Origin: Oscillospiraceae bacterium
Lineage (GTDB): Bacteria; Bacillota; Clostridia; Oscillospirales; CAG-272
Reading direction: 5' to 3'
Assembly (NCBI GenBank): GCA_015064445.1
Contig: SVSE01000006.1
Location: 66,358-130,357, forward strand
DNA length: 64,000 bases
Positions 9,298 through 19,228 of the stretch are shown piece after piece. The notes beneath the pieces are model-generated. The model made no database searches and was not told the DNA's origin. It was given only the letters and a program-made list of their open reading frames with translations. Made by a program: the position numbers and the translations under genes. Numbering within the stretch: the first letter of the stretch is position 1; the number at the start of each line of letters is the position of its first letter.

Positions 9298-10056
9298 ATG
9301 AAAATTCTCATCACAATCTCGTATGTCGGCACAGCCTATATGGGCTATCAGCTTCAAAAGGATAAGCCGACAGTTGCACTTATGCTCAATAGAGCCACAA
9401 AAAAGGCATTTGGAATAGACTGTAATGTTACAGGCTGTAGTCGCACCGATAGTGGCGTGCACGCACTTGGCTTTTGCGCTACTGTTGAAGCAAAAAATCC
9501 AGATGAAAAAATCACAGTACCGATTGATAAAATCCCCGTTGCGCTCAACTCCGTGCTTCCAAGCGATATTTGCGTTTTGGATGCTAAGGTGGTTGATGAC
9601 AGCTTCCATGCTCGTTATAGCGTTGTGAAAAAGGAATATGTTTACAAAATTCGCACAGCATCCGTGCGAGATCCGTTCCTTGCTGGCAGAGTGCTTGAAT
9701 ATGGAAGAGAAATTAGCGATGAGGCGCTTGAAAAAATGCAAGTCGGTGCATCTCATTTTCTCGGCACACACAAGTTTGATGCCTTTATGTCAAGTGGCTC
9801 GCAAATAGAGGACACAACAAGAACGGTCTATAAGAGCTATCTTACAAGAAAGGGCAATATTGTCGAGTTTCATGTTGTAGCTGATGGATTCTTATATAAT
9901 ATGGTAAGAATTATGGTTGGTACACTTCTTGACATCGAAAAGGGAAAGATAAACGAGAACACTATTCCTTGGATTATCAATCTTCGTGACAGAAAAAATG
10001 CAGGTGGCACAGCAAAGCCTGACGGACTGTATTTAAAGAAAATTTTTTATAAATAA
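9298..10056 (+). CDS. truA: tRNA pseudouridine(38-40) synthase TruA
   Basis: TruA converts uridines 38-40 of the tRNA anticodon arm to pseudouridine. The 252-residue product has the catalytic Asp51 in GCSRTDSGVHA, the FHARYS segment and the C-terminal FLYNMVRIMVGTL motif. Length is normal. The gene ends the ecfA1-ecfA2-ecfT-truA set. In many Bacillota that set follows rplQ and precedes rplM-rpsI; here no ribosomal protein genes flank it. Confidence 0.96.
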   Translation: MKILITISYVGTAYMGYQLQKDKPTVALMLNRATKKAFGIDCNVTGCSRTDSGVHALGFCATVEAKNPDEKITVPIDKIPVALNSVLPSDICVLDAKVVDDSFHARYSVVKKEYVYKIRTASVRDPFLAGRVLEYGREISDEALEKMQVGASHFLGTHKFDAFMSSGSQIEDTTRTVYKSYLTRKGNIVEFHVVADGFLYNMVRIMVGTLLDIEKGKINENTIPWIINLRDRKNAGGTAKPDGLYLKKIFYK

Positions 10057-10067
10057 TTTTGGCACTA

Positions 10068-10096
10068 TTGACAAATGCCGAAAAAGGTTGTATAAT
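10068..10096 (+). promoter_or_regulatory. Consensus SigA promoter before the first CvpA-like gene
   Basis: TTGACA (10068-10073), 17 bases, TATAAT (10091-10096). The start codon is 75 bases further on, so the transcript has a leader of about 65 bases containing a small GC-rich inverted repeat (GGCTCggatgGGCC region near 10136-10150). Confidence 0.85.
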
Positions 10097-10170
10097 ATAT
10101 ACGCAAAAGCAATTATAATTAGTTAATTTGGTCATGGCTCGGATGGGCCGAAAGGAAAATAAATTCAAAA

Positions 10171-10902
10171 ATGGTAAGCTTAATTATTGATATTGTTTTC
10201 GCGCTGATTTGTCTGATTATCATTATCAGAAACGCATCGCGAGGCTTTATAAAATCGTTTATGGCGTTTGCCAGGACGGTTCTTGCGGTTTTCTTGGCTT
10301 ATCTTTTCAACGCTCCTCTCGCAGGACTTCTTGATGAAAAGATATTTAGAGGACTCGCAACCGGTTGGGTTCATAACGCGTTCATATCGACTGACGACGG
10401 TACAGGCGTTTACCACCTACATACACTCTTTGATGGCATTCCAGAGTGGTTCACAAATGTTCTTATGCGTTCAGGCGCTGACGAGGAAACAATTCAAAGA
10501 TATTTCCATAGCGGAGAGGGCGCACCTATCGAGGTGGTAGAGCAGTTCTCGAATAGTGTCGGAGCGCTTCTTTCATCACTTATCTCAACAATTATTTCAG
10601 TAATTGTAATATTCATTGTTGTTGAGCTTCTTCTTTTGCTTCTTGGAATTCTTCTCAACAAGGCAGGCAAGATTCCAATCATCAAGTTCATCAATATTTT
10701 GCTTGGTGCTTGCATCGGTGCACTTTTCTCATTCGCAATTTCACTTCTTATCGCAACCGCAGTAATTTGGATTATCGGATTTGCTGGTGGCTATAATGCA
10801 GAGATATTCAGCGGAGAGATTATAACGGATTCATTGTTCCTTAACTTCTTCCATGAGCATAATATATGGCAGTTCTTGAAGGGCATTGTAATAGGAAAAT
10901 AA
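10171..10902 (+). CDS. CvpA-like membrane protein, copy 1
   Basis: A 243-residue protein with four to five membrane segments. The N-terminal part (IDIVFALICL then GFIKSFMAFAR) and the later SSLISTIIS ... KIPIIKFINILLGACIGALF segment match the CvpA/colicin V production family pattern. Roles of CvpA proteins are poorly defined; links to envelope homeostasis are reported for the family. The AAAGGA upstream lies rather far (about 15 bases) from the ATG. It is followed by a terminator and by a paralogue at 11044, and each copy has its own promoter. Confidence 0.7.
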   Translation: MVSLIIDIVFALICLIIIIRNASRGFIKSFMAFARTVLAVFLAYLFNAPLAGLLDEKIFRGLATGWVHNAFISTDDGTGVYHLHTLFDGIPEWFTNVLMRSGADEETIQRYFHSGEGAPIEVVEQFSNSVGALLSSLISTIISVIVIFIVVELLLLLLGILLNKAGKIPIIKFINILLGACIGALFSFAISLLIATAVIWIIGFAGGYNAEIFSGEIITDSLFLNFFHEHNIWQFLKGIVIGK

Positions 10903-10910
10903 CAAACAAA

Positions 10911-10941
10911 AGATTTTCGCAATTTGCGAAAATCTTTTTTT
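10911..10941 (+). terminator. Terminator between the two CvpA-like genes
   Basis: Inverted repeat AGATTTTCGCAA/TTGCGAAAATCT at 10911-10934 followed by a run of T. It makes the first CvpA-like gene a separate transcription unit. Confidence 0.9.
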
Positions 10942-10966
10942 ATACTTATTTATTTTGCGCATACTA

Positions 10967-10995
10967 TTGACAATTGATAAAAATAAATATATAAT
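10967..10995 (+). promoter_or_regulatory. Consensus SigA promoter before the second CvpA-like gene
   Basis: TTGACA (10967-10972), 17 bases, TATAAT (10990-10995), 49 bases before the start codon. Confidence 0.85.
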
Positions 10996-11043
10996 TATTA
11001 TGTATATCTATGTGTACGCGTTAATAAAAAGAAAGGGAATGCT

Positions 11044-11757
11044 ATGATAGGATTGATAATAGATGGCGTATTGCTCTTGATGGCAGTCATATATGCGATT
11101 AGACACGCACGCCTTGGATTTATAAAATCTGTTCTTAGTTCGGTAAAGGCGTTTGCCGCATTAGGAATTGCATATATTTTAAGGGCACCTGTTGCGAGGC
11201 TCGTCGACTCTATGTTTATGCGTAATGTCGCATACAACTGGGTTTACAATTCTCTTATGGCATCAAAGGCAGGCACAGACCCCACATTTAATTTGGTAAC
11301 GCTCTATGAGGATTTTCCTGTGGCGTTCAATCTCCTTTCGAAATTCGGTCTTGACTTGACTGATATCGAGGGAAATCTTGGTGCAATCGAAACTCTTCCT
11401 GATGAGGCAATCGCAGGGCTGGCTGACAGTATCGGTGGAGCACTATCATCACTTATCTCGACAGTTATCGCGTTTGTTGTGATATTCATTATCGCAATGA
11501 TAATTTTGTCAGTGATTATCGCACTTCTTAATGTAATCACAAGACTCCCAGTTATTAAATTCCTTAACAGAGTCCTCGGCGCTGTAATCGGTGTATTTTG
11601 GGCATTGCTTTCTGCGTGGGGCGTGGGAATGGCAATAACTATTATTTCTGGATTTGTTCCAAGCGTTGTAAGCCCAGAGCTTATCAATGAATCTATAATT
11701 TTGAATTTCCTGTCAAGTCTAAGCTTGTTTGATAAAATCCCAGGAATTTCAGCTTAA
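11044..11757 (+). CDS. CvpA-like membrane protein, copy 2
   Basis: A 237-residue paralogue of the gene at 10171: both share an N-terminal LIID helix, GFIKS at about residue 28, a GALSSLIST segment at about 130 and a PVIKFLNRVLGAVIG segment near the C-terminus. It has about five membrane helices. AAAGGGAATGCT before the ATG provides the binding site. No terminator separates it from the ClpE-like gene 27 bases downstream, so it may be cotranscribed with that gene. Confidence 0.7.
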   Translation: MIGLIIDGVLLLMAVIYAIRHARLGFIKSVLSSVKAFAALGIAYILRAPVARLVDSMFMRNVAYNWVYNSLMASKAGTDPTFNLVTLYEDFPVAFNLLSKFGLDLTDIEGNLGAIETLPDEAIAGLADSIGGALSSLISTVIAFVVIFIIAMIILSVIIALLNVITRLPVIKFLNRVLGAVIGVFWALLSAWGVGMAITIISGFVPSVVSPELINESIILNFLSSLSLFDKIPGISA

Positions 11758-11784
11758 TTTTGAAAAGGTAATTAGGTAATATAA

Positions 11785-14088
11785 ATGCAAATTAAACTAT
11801 GTGCAAGATGCAAAAAAAGACCAGCTACGGTCTTTATAACTAAGGTTGAAAATAACGAGCAGAAGCACGAGGGGCTTTGCGTATTCTGCGCAAGGGCACT
11901 CGGCATAAAGCAGGTCGATGAGATTATGGATCGCTTCGGCATCAGCGATGAGGAGCTCGAGAATATGGAAAAGGTCTTTGACGATATGGCTCTTTTGTCC
12001 GATGAGGACGCAGAGAATATCGATGAGGACGGCTCTCCTACAATCGACTTTGCGAAGCTTATGAAAAACGGTGGCTTCGAATTTATGCAGGGCGAGGAGG
12101 CTACTCCTAAAAAGGAGAAGAAGGGTAAGAATAACCAAACAGGCAAAAAGCCTGAGCGTAAGCACCTTACAACCTTCTGCCATAATTTAACACAGGACGC
12201 ACTCAACGGTAAGCTCGATAAGATTATCGGCAGAGAAAGAGAGCTCGAAAGAGTAATCCAAATTTTGAGCCGTCGCCAAAAGAATAACCCCTGCCTTATC
12301 GGTGAGCCTGGTGTTGGTAAAACTGCAATTGCAGAGGCGTTGGCACAAAGAATTGTTGATGGAACAGTTCCTTATAAGCTCAAAAATCATGAGGTTTATC
12401 TCGTTGACCTTACAGCACTCGTTGCAGGAACTCAGTTTAGAGGTCAATTTGAGGGCAGAATAAATGCTCTTATCAATGAGGTTAAGGAAGCAGGAAACAT
12501 AATTCTCGTAATTGACGAGGTTCATAACATAGTGGGCACAGGCAACTCCGAGGGCAGTATGAATGCTGCAAATATCTTGAAGCCTGCACTCTCTCGTGGC
12601 GAAATTCAGATAATCGGCGCTACAACTATGACCGAATATCGCAAGTATATCGAAAAGGATACTGCTCTTGAAAGGCGCTTCCAGCCTGTTAAGGTTGAGG
12701 AGCCCTCAATTGAGGAATGTATCGAAATGCTTGACGGTATAAAGCGCTATTATGAAATATACCACGGAGTTAAAATCCCAAGCGAGATTGTAAAAAATGT
12801 CGTTGTTATGAGTGAAAGATATATAAATGATAGATTTTTGCCTGATAAGGCAATTGATATCATTGACGAGGCTTGCTCACATATCGTTCTTCACTCTCCA
12901 CATATAAGTGATCGCTATGCAGTAATCGAAAAGCTTGCAAAGGTTGACTCAAAGACAGAGGCTCTTAATGCTAAAATCTCTGAGGGTGGAAGCGAGCCTA
13001 CTGAGCAGGAGTACAAGGCTCTTGCTGAGCTTAAGTCTGAGCGCTCACAGCTTCTTATCGAAAAGGAAAAGCTCGATAAGGAGTGCGAGGGAATTGAGAT
13101 GACCGTTCCCGATATCGCAAAGGTTATCGAAATTTGGACAGGTATCCCTGCAAGCAATATTTCAGCCGATGAATTTGGAATGCTCGCAGAGCTTGATGCT
13201 AATATAAAGAAGAGAATTGTAGGACAAGAGGAGGCAGTTAATGCTGTTTCTCGTGCTATAAGAAGAAATCGTGCAGGCGTTGCTACTAAGCGTCGTCCCG
13301 TATCCTTTATCTTCGCAGGACCAACAGGCGTTGGTAAAACCGAGCTTGTTAAAACTCTTGCAAATCAGCTCTTTAGCGCACCAGATGCCCTTATTAGACT
13401 TGATATGTCCGAGTTTATGGAGAAGCACTCTGTGTCTAAGATTATAGGAGCGCCTCCTGGCTATGTTGGCTATGATGAGGCAGGACAGCTTACCGAAAAG
13501 ATAAGGCGCCGTCCATACTCCGTTATCTTGCTTGACGAAATTGAAAAGGCACACCCCGATGTGCTCAATGTATTGCTTCAAATTCTTGATGAGGGAAGAA
13601 TTTCCGACTCACAGGGCAGAGTTGTAAACTTTGAGAACACCGTAATCATAATGACTACAAACGCAGGCGCAAACCTCACCTCATCTACTGCTGGCTTTGG
13701 AACAGAGCAGATTAAGATGGACTCTGAAAAGACCGAAAAGGCGCTTTCTGCCTTTATGCGTCCAGAGTTTATTAATAGAATAGATGAGATAATCACCTTC
13801 CGTCCTCTTGAAATTGATGACTTCAAGAGAATTGCCCGCATAATGCTTGGCGATTTGAAGGAGGCGCTTTCCGAGAGGGAGATTAGCTTCTCCTTTACTG
13901 ACGAGGTGTGCGATTTCGTTGCTGAAAAATCATATAGTCGCAAGTTTGGCGCTCGTAATATGCGTAGATTTATCCAAACCGAGATTGAGGATAGACTTGC
14001 AAACGCGATTATTTTTGAAAATAAGGCACAAATCGAGGCTGCATCAATTTCAATCGAAAATGGCGAAATAAAGCTTTCATATCTATAA
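11785..14088 (+). CDS. ClpE-like AAA+ unfoldase with N-terminal zinc finger
   Basis: A 767-residue Hsp100 ATPase that should unfold substrates for ClpP. The N-terminus has a four-cysteine finger (C6-x2-C9 and C32-x2-C35) followed by an acidic stretch, as in ClpE and the McsA adaptor, and no tandem Clp_N repeats. The first AAA+ module has Walker A GEPGVGKT (173-180) and Walker B ILVIDEVHNI (240-249); a short coiled coil spans roughly 385-440; the second module has GPTGVGKT (512-519). A hydrophobic AGF tripeptide near residue 626 sits where the ClpP-docking loop lies in related proteins. No CtsR-type operator was recognised upstream. ClpC is the alternative name, but the finger favours ClpE. 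Confidence 0.88.
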   Translation: MQIKLCARCKKRPATVFITKVENNEQKHEGLCVFCARALGIKQVDEIMDRFGISDEELENMEKVFDDMALLSDEDAENIDEDGSPTIDFAKLMKNGGFEFMQGEEATPKKEKKGKNNQTGKKPERKHLTTFCHNLTQDALNGKLDKIIGRERELERVIQILSRRQKNNPCLIGEPGVGKTAIAEALAQRIVDGTVPYKLKNHEVYLVDLTALVAGTQFRGQFEGRINALINEVKEAGNIILVIDEVHNIVGTGNSEGSMNAANILKPALSRGEIQIIGATTMTEYRKYIEKDTALERRFQPVKVEEPSIEECIEMLDGIKRYYEIYHGVKIPSEIVKNVVVMSERYINDRFLPDKAIDIIDEACSHIVLHSPHISDRYAVIEKLAKVDSKTEALNAKISEGGSEPTEQEYKALAELKSERSQLLIEKEKLDKECEGIEMTVPDIAKVIEIWTGIPASNISADEFGMLAELDANIKKRIVGQEEAVNAVSRAIRRNRAGVATKRRPVSFIFAGPTGVGKTELVKTLANQLFSAPDALIRLDMSEFMEKHSVSKIIGAPPGYVGYDEAGQLTEKIRRRPYSVILLDEIEKAHPDVLNVLLQILDEGRISDSQGRVVNFENTVIIMTTNAGANLTSSTAGFGTEQIKMDSEKTEKALSAFMRPEFINRIDEIITFRPLEIDDFKRIARIMLGDLKEALSEREISFSFTDEVCDFVAEKSYSRKFGARNMRRFIQTEIEDRLANAIIFENKAQIEAASISIENGEIKLSYL

Positions 14089-14097
14089 GGAGTAATT

Positions 14098-16035
14098 ATG
14101 AAAAAATTTCTATCAGCTCTTTTGGCAATAATACTTCTTCTTTCCTCAATGTCAATGCTCGTGCTTGCAGAGGGCGAGCAGGGTGGTGGAGATGAGCTTG
14201 AAAATATAGCTCCAAAGGGACTCGGCTACTGTACAACAATGAAAAACAGTAACTGGACTCCGCCAAACAGCATAAACGATGGCGTTTATGACTGGCACGG
14301 CTGGGAGCCTAAATATCCTTCCATTTTCCCAGGACAGGATACCAGCGCAGGCTTTTCTGGCGAATATTGTGGAATTAAGTTTATCAATCGTGAGTATTAC
14401 GAAATTCACTCAATGAATATCACATTGGGACTTCATGCGCAGTATAAGCAAAATGTAACCTATACAATCCAAGCGCTCGTTGAGGGCGAATGGAAGGATG
14501 TTGTAACCTTGAAGGATGAGCAGTTTAAGCCAACTAAATACGCTTCCTATGAGGAGGCAATGGCAAACGACACCTCAAACTATCATATAGAGGCAAAGCT
14601 TACCTACACGCTTCCAACTCCTATTACAACTAATAACATAAGAATTAATGTAAGCGATTTTGGTAAGGGCTTCCCAGGTGGAGATGTTCTTATATTCCCT
14701 TACATCTACGAAGTAGAGCTGATCGGTAAGCGTGGTGTAACTCCTGACATCGACTTGCCAGAGGGCGCAGAATTTTCGCAGAATGCATCGTATAATTCAA
14801 TCCCTTATGCAAGCTCCTCGACAAGACTTTACTACCCATTCCAGTCAATCGACGGAAAGGGAGCAACAGGCTGGCGCCCAAGCTCTCTTGAGGCAGGACA
14901 GCACCTCACACTTGAGCTTGCAAAGGAATATACCGTAGACAAGCTTGCAATCAATTTCGGTGTGTTGCCAGCAGGAAAGACCTCTGCTGATTATCAATTC
15001 AAGCTTCAAGCACTCGTTGATGGTCAATGGACAACAGTTTCTGATTCAACTAAGGCAGTATCTCACACCGAGGAAGAAACCTCGTATTACATATCCGAGT
15101 ATACTCTTGATAGCGCAGTTAAGACCTCACAGGTTAGAATTTTGTTCGAAAATGCGCTTACAAGTGCACCTACAATCTACGAATTTGAAACAAATATAGT
15201 AGGCGATAGAAGCTACTATCTTGCAACAAGATTTTCAAGCCTTGAAAAGCTTTCGAGCGCGCTCGGAAACCTTGCAATCCTTGGCGAGGCTTATGCAAGC
15301 CATAATATCGCACCTTACTCAGAGCCTTCATTTATCAACGACGGCCTTAAATTTGCTAACTCTAATGTTTGGTTCTCTGGACTTATTGATATTCCAGTAA
15401 GCTGTGGTGTTAAGCTCGATAAGACCTATACAGTAAACAAGGTAGTTGTTTATTGTGAGGAGCCAGCGATCATCGGCGATGATGTTACAAGATTTAACAT
15501 TCTTGCAAAGGTTGACGGAGAATATAAGGTTGTCGCAACTGGAAGCTCCTATGACGCAACCAAAATCGTTGAGGACAGCGAAACAAGATATACAACAATT
15601 TATGAGTTCCCAGAGGGAATTGTAACAGACGATATCAAAATCGAATTTACAAGAGGCGATAGCACAATTCCTAATGTAAAGGAGCTTGAAATTTACTCAA
15701 ACTCTGCAATCGCATCTGCATTCGATGGATATCCTATCTCATCTAACGCCAAGCTTCCTGTTTATACCGATGTCGTAATCGAAAATGAAGCTCCCGATAA
15801 TAATGAGAGCGATAACACTCCACCAGATGATGGAGAGGAATCTAAGGGTGCAATCGTGGCAGGCGTTGTAGTGTGCTTTATTGCAGTAGCAATAGTTGCA
15901 TTTAGCCTTATCACCTTGAACTTGAAGAAAAAGAATGCACCAAAGGTTTCAATAGAGGAGCTCGAAGCAGAAGCAGAAGCGAGCGAGGGAGAGGCAGAGC
16001 AACAGAACGAGGAAGACTCCCAAGACCAAGAATAA
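14098..16035 (+). CDS. Surface-anchored protein with discoidin-like repeats
   Basis: A 645-residue exported protein of unknown function. Residues 1-24 form a signal peptide; the body holds three segments of about 130-150 residues with a shared pattern (an SINDG- or SIDGKG-like loop, a G(I/V)K or LTLEL strand, then QALV(D/E)G-W), which resembles F5/8 type C or discoidin-like carbohydrate-binding modules. Near the C-terminus one hydrophobic helix (about 580-605) is followed by LKKKN and a very acidic cytoplasmic tail. It sits nine bases after the ClpE-like gene and 29 before proS. It may bind extracellular or cell-wall glycans. Confidence 0.7.
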   Translation: MKKFLSALLAIILLLSSMSMLVLAEGEQGGGDELENIAPKGLGYCTTMKNSNWTPPNSINDGVYDWHGWEPKYPSIFPGQDTSAGFSGEYCGIKFINREYYEIHSMNITLGLHAQYKQNVTYTIQALVEGEWKDVVTLKDEQFKPTKYASYEEAMANDTSNYHIEAKLTYTLPTPITTNNIRINVSDFGKGFPGGDVLIFPYIYEVELIGKRGVTPDIDLPEGAEFSQNASYNSIPYASSSTRLYYPFQSIDGKGATGWRPSSLEAGQHLTLELAKEYTVDKLAINFGVLPAGKTSADYQFKLQALVDGQWTTVSDSTKAVSHTEEETSYYISEYTLDSAVKTSQVRILFENALTSAPTIYEFETNIVGDRSYYLATRFSSLEKLSSALGNLAILGEAYASHNIAPYSEPSFINDGLKFANSNVWFSGLIDIPVSCGVKLDKTYTVNKVVVYCEEPAIIGDDVTRFNILAKVDGEYKVVATGSSYDATKIVEDSETRYTTIYEFPEGIVTDDIKIEFTRGDSTIPNVKELEIYSNSAIASAFDGYPISSNAKLPVYTDVVIENEAPDNNESDNTPPDDGEESKGAIVAGVVVCFIAVAIVAFSLITLNLKKKNAPKVSIEELEAEAEASEGEAEQQNEEDSQDQE

Positions 16036-16064
16036 TTAAGCAAATCAAAGAGGTTTATATCAAA

Positions 16065-17501
16065 ATGGCAAACGATAAAAAAATGGTAGAGCAAATTACA
16101 TCTATGGATGTTGATTTTGCTCAATGGTATACAGATATTGTAAGAAAGGCAGACCTTATCGACTATTCAAGCGTTAAGGGCTGTATGATAATCCGTCCTT
16201 ACGGATACGCAATTTGGGAAAATATCCAAAAGCTTCTCGATGCGCGCTTTAAGGCAACAGGTGTAGAGAACATTTATATGCCTATGTTCATTCCTGAAAG
16301 CCTTTTGAATAAGGAAAAGGACCATGTTGAGGGCTTTGCACCAGAGGTTGCATGGGTAACTCATGGTGGTAGCGAAAGACTTACCGAGCGTCTTTGTGTT
16401 CGTCCAACCTCGGAAACCCTCTTTTGCGAGCATTATGCAAACATAATCAGATCCTATCGTGATCTTCCAAAGCTCTATAACCAATGGTGTAGCGTTGTAA
16501 GATGGGAAAAGACAACCCGTCCATTCCTCCGTAGCCGTGAATTCTTGTGGCAAGAGGGACATACAATGCACGCAACAGCACAGGACGCAGAGAATGAAAC
16601 ACTTCAAATGCTTGGCGTTTATGCAGATTTCTTTGAAAAGGACCTTGGAATCCCTGTCTTGAAGGGAAGAAAGACCGACAAGGAGAAGTTCGCAGGCGCA
16701 CTTGCTACCTATACCGTTGAGGCTCTTATGCACGATGGTAAGGCGCTTCAGGGCGGAACCTCACATAACTTTGGCGATGGCTTTGCCAAGGCTTTCGATA
16801 TTCAGTATCTTGATAAGGACAATACCCTTAAATATTGCCACCAAACCTCTTGGGGAGTATCAACAAGAATAATCGGTGCTATCATTATGACTCACGGTGA
16901 CGATAACGGACTTGTGTTGCCACCGGCAGTAGCACCTGTACAGGTAGTAGTTATTCCTTGCGCACAGCATAAGCCTGGCGTTATCGAAAAGGCTACCGAG
17001 GTATTTAATAATGTAAATAAGTTCGCAAGGGCGAAGATTGACATCTCCGACAACTCACCAGGCTGGAAGTATGCCGAGTATGAGATGAAGGGCGTGCCAG
17101 TTCGTCTTGAAATCGGTCCTCGTGATATCGAGGCAAATCAGTGCGTGCTCGTTCGTCGTGACACAAGAGAGAAGAAGATAGTTTCTCTTGACGCACTTGA
17201 AAGTGAAATTACCTCACTTCTTGCAGACATAACTAATAGTCTTTATAACAAGGCTTCCGAAAATAGACAGAGCAAAACCTATACCGAAACCGAGCTTGAT
17301 AGCTTTATCGAAACCGCAAAATCAAAGCCTGGATATATCAGGGCTCACTGGTGTGGCGACTTGGAATGCGAGCTCAAGCTCAAAGAGCTTGCTGATGTAA
17401 CCTCTCGTTGTATGCCATTTGGCGAGCAGGATGAGGATGGCAAATGCATCTGCTGTGGAAAGCCAACTAAAAAGCTTGTGTACTGGGGCAAGGCATACTA
17501 A
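16065..17501 (+). CDS. proS: Prolyl-tRNA synthetase, archaeal/eukaryotic type
   Basis: Charges tRNA-Pro in the cytoplasm. The 478-residue product carries class II motif 2 and 3 segments ([54 protein letters not shown]), the anticodon-binding domain and a cysteine-bearing C-terminal zinc-type domain (CICCGK) ending in the family-typical Tyr (WGKAY). It lacks the large editing insertion of the bacterial long form, so it is the type 3 enzyme. A GAGG site precedes the ATG. No T-box leader fits in the 29-base gap upstream. Confidence 0.96.
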   Translation: MANDKKMVEQITSMDVDFAQWYTDIVRKADLIDYSSVKGCMIIRPYGYAIWENIQKLLDARFKATGVENIYMPMFIPESLLNKEKDHVEGFAPEVAWVTHGGSERLTERLCVRPTSETLFCEHYANIIRSYRDLPKLYNQWCSVVRWEKTTRPFLRSREFLWQEGHTMHATAQDAENETLQMLGVYADFFEKDLGIPVLKGRKTDKEKFAGALATYTVEALMHDGKALQGGTSHNFGDGFAKAFDIQYLDKDNTLKYCHQTSWGVSTRIIGAIIMTHGDDNGLVLPPAVAPVQVVVIPCAQHKPGVIEKATEVFNNVNKFARAKIDISDNSPGWKYAEYEMKGVPVRLEIGPRDIEANQCVLVRRDTREKKIVSLDALESEITSLLADITNSLYNKASENRQSKTYTETELDSFIETAKSKPGYIRAHWCGDLECELKLKELADVTSRCMPFGEQDEDGKCICCGKPTKKLVYWGKAY

Positions 17502-17569
17502 TTTTTGGTAAAATTGTTGACCATTCACAAAAAATTCACAATTTTGCTACAAAAATGTGAAAAAATATC

Positions 17570-17598
17570 TTGCTTTTTTGTATATTATTTGTTATAAT
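17570..17598 (+). promoter_or_regulatory. SigA-type promoter of the solute-binding lipoprotein gene
   Basis: TTGCTT (17570-17575), 17 bases, TATAAT (17593-17598), with TGT before the -10. AGGAGG at about 17636 precedes the TTG start. Confidence 0.8.
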
Positions 17599-17650
17599 AC
17601 TATTGGCGAATTATGCTAATTTGAAAAATTTTTTTAGGAGGTAAAGAAAA

Positions 17651-19219
17651 TTGAAAAAGATTTTCGCACTTATTCTTGCCTTACTTTTGCTCATTCCAGC
17701 GATTGTAGCTTGTAAGCCTACACCAGATGATCCAACTTCATCTTCTTCGTCAAGCTCACAAGAACCATCATCGCAGGAACCATCAGGATCAGAACCTGGT
17801 GACTCATCGCAACAGCCACCAAAAGATGATGATGGAAAGCGTGGCGCAGGTAATGGCTTCACTTCAAAGGACACTGTAATTACTACATGGCCTACCGACC
17901 AACTTAATGTACTCGTTACAAGATACGGTGCTACTGCTGGCGCACCATGGGGACAAATGGAGCTTAATCCAACCTCATTTGGTGATGCTATCAATCAGGC
18001 TCATCTTGATCGCCAAGCTTTGATTTTTGACACATATGGCGTAACAGTTAACTACATTGAGGCAAGAGACAACCAAAACGTATCGAGCGATATTACAACT
18101 GCTATGACAGCGAAGGACGTAACCTATGAGGTTGCTTATCCTCGTGCTCAGGAGGGTCAGGCTCTTGTATCTCTTGTATATGATATGAACCAAAGCGAAT
18201 ATCTTGATTTTGATCATTCGTATTTCAGCCAGGCTTGCTACGACTCCTTCACAGTATGTGAGCGTACATTCTTCGCAGCAGGTGATATGGACTTCTCAGA
18301 TAACCAAGTTGCATATATGCTCTTTGTTAACAAGGATATGCTTGACGATGTTCAAGAGGGACTTTCATCACAGCTTTACACACATGTAAAGAATGGTACT
18401 TGGACATACGATATGCTCAAGAACCTTTCTAAGCAGGTTAAGGGTAACATCGGTGACGCAGAGCAGGGTGACGAGGATATTTATGGCTACGGTACAAAGA
18501 ATATTGCCCGTTTCTTCGCATTTGCTGGTATTAAGGAAGCTGATGTAGACCCAGATACAGGTATGTATCGTATCGCTCTTGACCTCGACGAGGAAAAGAT
18601 TGATACAGTTATTGCTAACATCATCGAGTGTAAGACAGGTACTGACTGGGCAAGAACAAACTGGGGTGGACAATGGGGTGCTAACGCAACTCCTGCATTT
18701 ACCGAAGGTCGTCTCCTTTTCTTCGAAGAGGTTGCTCACCAGATCGATAATATCGATTCTATCGACTTCACACTCGGCGTAGTTCCATTCCCTAAGCTCA
18801 ATGAGGAGCAAGATGACTACGCACTTCCTGTAACAAATGTACAGACTACATTCGTTTGCATTCCTAAGTGCTCAGTAAGCAAGGAAATGTCTTGCTACTT
18901 CGTAGATGTTCTTGCATGGACAGGTTCTGAAACCATCATGAAGGCTTACTACGAGAAGTTTGAGGCTAAGATGGACATCGATACAGTTGATGAGGACATG
19001 GATATCGTTAAGAACCACATCATGGCTAACATCATGTACGACGCAGGTGAATTGACCTGTGGTTGGTCTGGATTCCTTGGTAGCGTTAAGACTGACTCAT
19101 ATGCTAACAACACCAACAACTTTACACAGGTATTTGGTGAGGCTCAGGAGCAGGCTGAAATTACAATCGGCGCTTGGAACAGTGCATGGGGCTCATATTA
19201 CGAGGAAATCGAAGAATAA
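17651..19219 (+). CDS. Extracellular solute-binding lipoprotein, ABC sugar-type
   Basis: A 522-residue lipoprotein that should capture a substrate, probably a sugar or oligosaccharide, for an ABC importer. It has a signal peptide with lipobox IVAC (Cys21), a Ser/Pro/Glu-rich linker at about 28-58 and then a family 1-like binding domain. The start codon is TTG, supported by AGGAGGTAAAGAAAA immediately before it. Codon choice differs slightly from neighbours (GTT, GGT, ACA favoured), which suggests high expression. No permease or ATPase gene lies nearby: the next gene runs in the opposite direction. The partner transporter must be elsewhere, or the protein may work as a sensor or adhesin. Confidence 0.88.
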   Translation: MKKIFALILALLLLIPAIVACKPTPDDPTSSSSSSSQEPSSQEPSGSEPGDSSQQPPKDDDGKRGAGNGFTSKDTVITTWPTDQLNVLVTRYGATAGAPWGQMELNPTSFGDAINQAHLDRQALIFDTYGVTVNYIEARDNQNVSSDITTAMTAKDVTYEVAYPRAQEGQALVSLVYDMNQSEYLDFDHSYFSQACYDSFTVCERTFFAAGDMDFSDNQVAYMLFVNKDMLDDVQEGLSSQLYTHVKNGTWTYDMLKNLSKQVKGNIGDAEQGDEDIYGYGTKNIARFFAFAGIKEADVDPDTGMYRIALDLDEEKIDTVIANIIECKTGTDWARTNWGGQWGANATPAFTEGRLLFFEEVAHQIDNIDSIDFTLGVVPFPKLNEEQDDYALPVTNVQTTFVCIPKCSVSKEMSCYFVDVLAWTGSETIMKAYYEKFEAKMDIDTVDEDMDIVKNHIMANIMYDAGELTCGWSGFLGSVKTDSYANNTNNFTQVFGEAQEQAEITIGAWNSAWGSYYEEIEE

Positions 19220-19228
19220 TTACATAAA

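Noticed and set aside
11797-13943. Several minus-strand open frames opposite the ClpE-like gene
   Set aside because: They are shadows of a gene with strong codon structure on the plus strand, with no binding sites and no recognisable domains.
16036-16064. T-box riboswitch before proS
   Set aside because: Only 29 bases separate the genes, too few for a T-box, and no antiterminator sequence is visible.
17502-17569. Possible terminator after proS with AAAATTGT/ACAATTTT arms
   Set aside because: The loop is about 20 bases, the stem is pure A/T at its ends and no T run follows directly. It is too weak to call.
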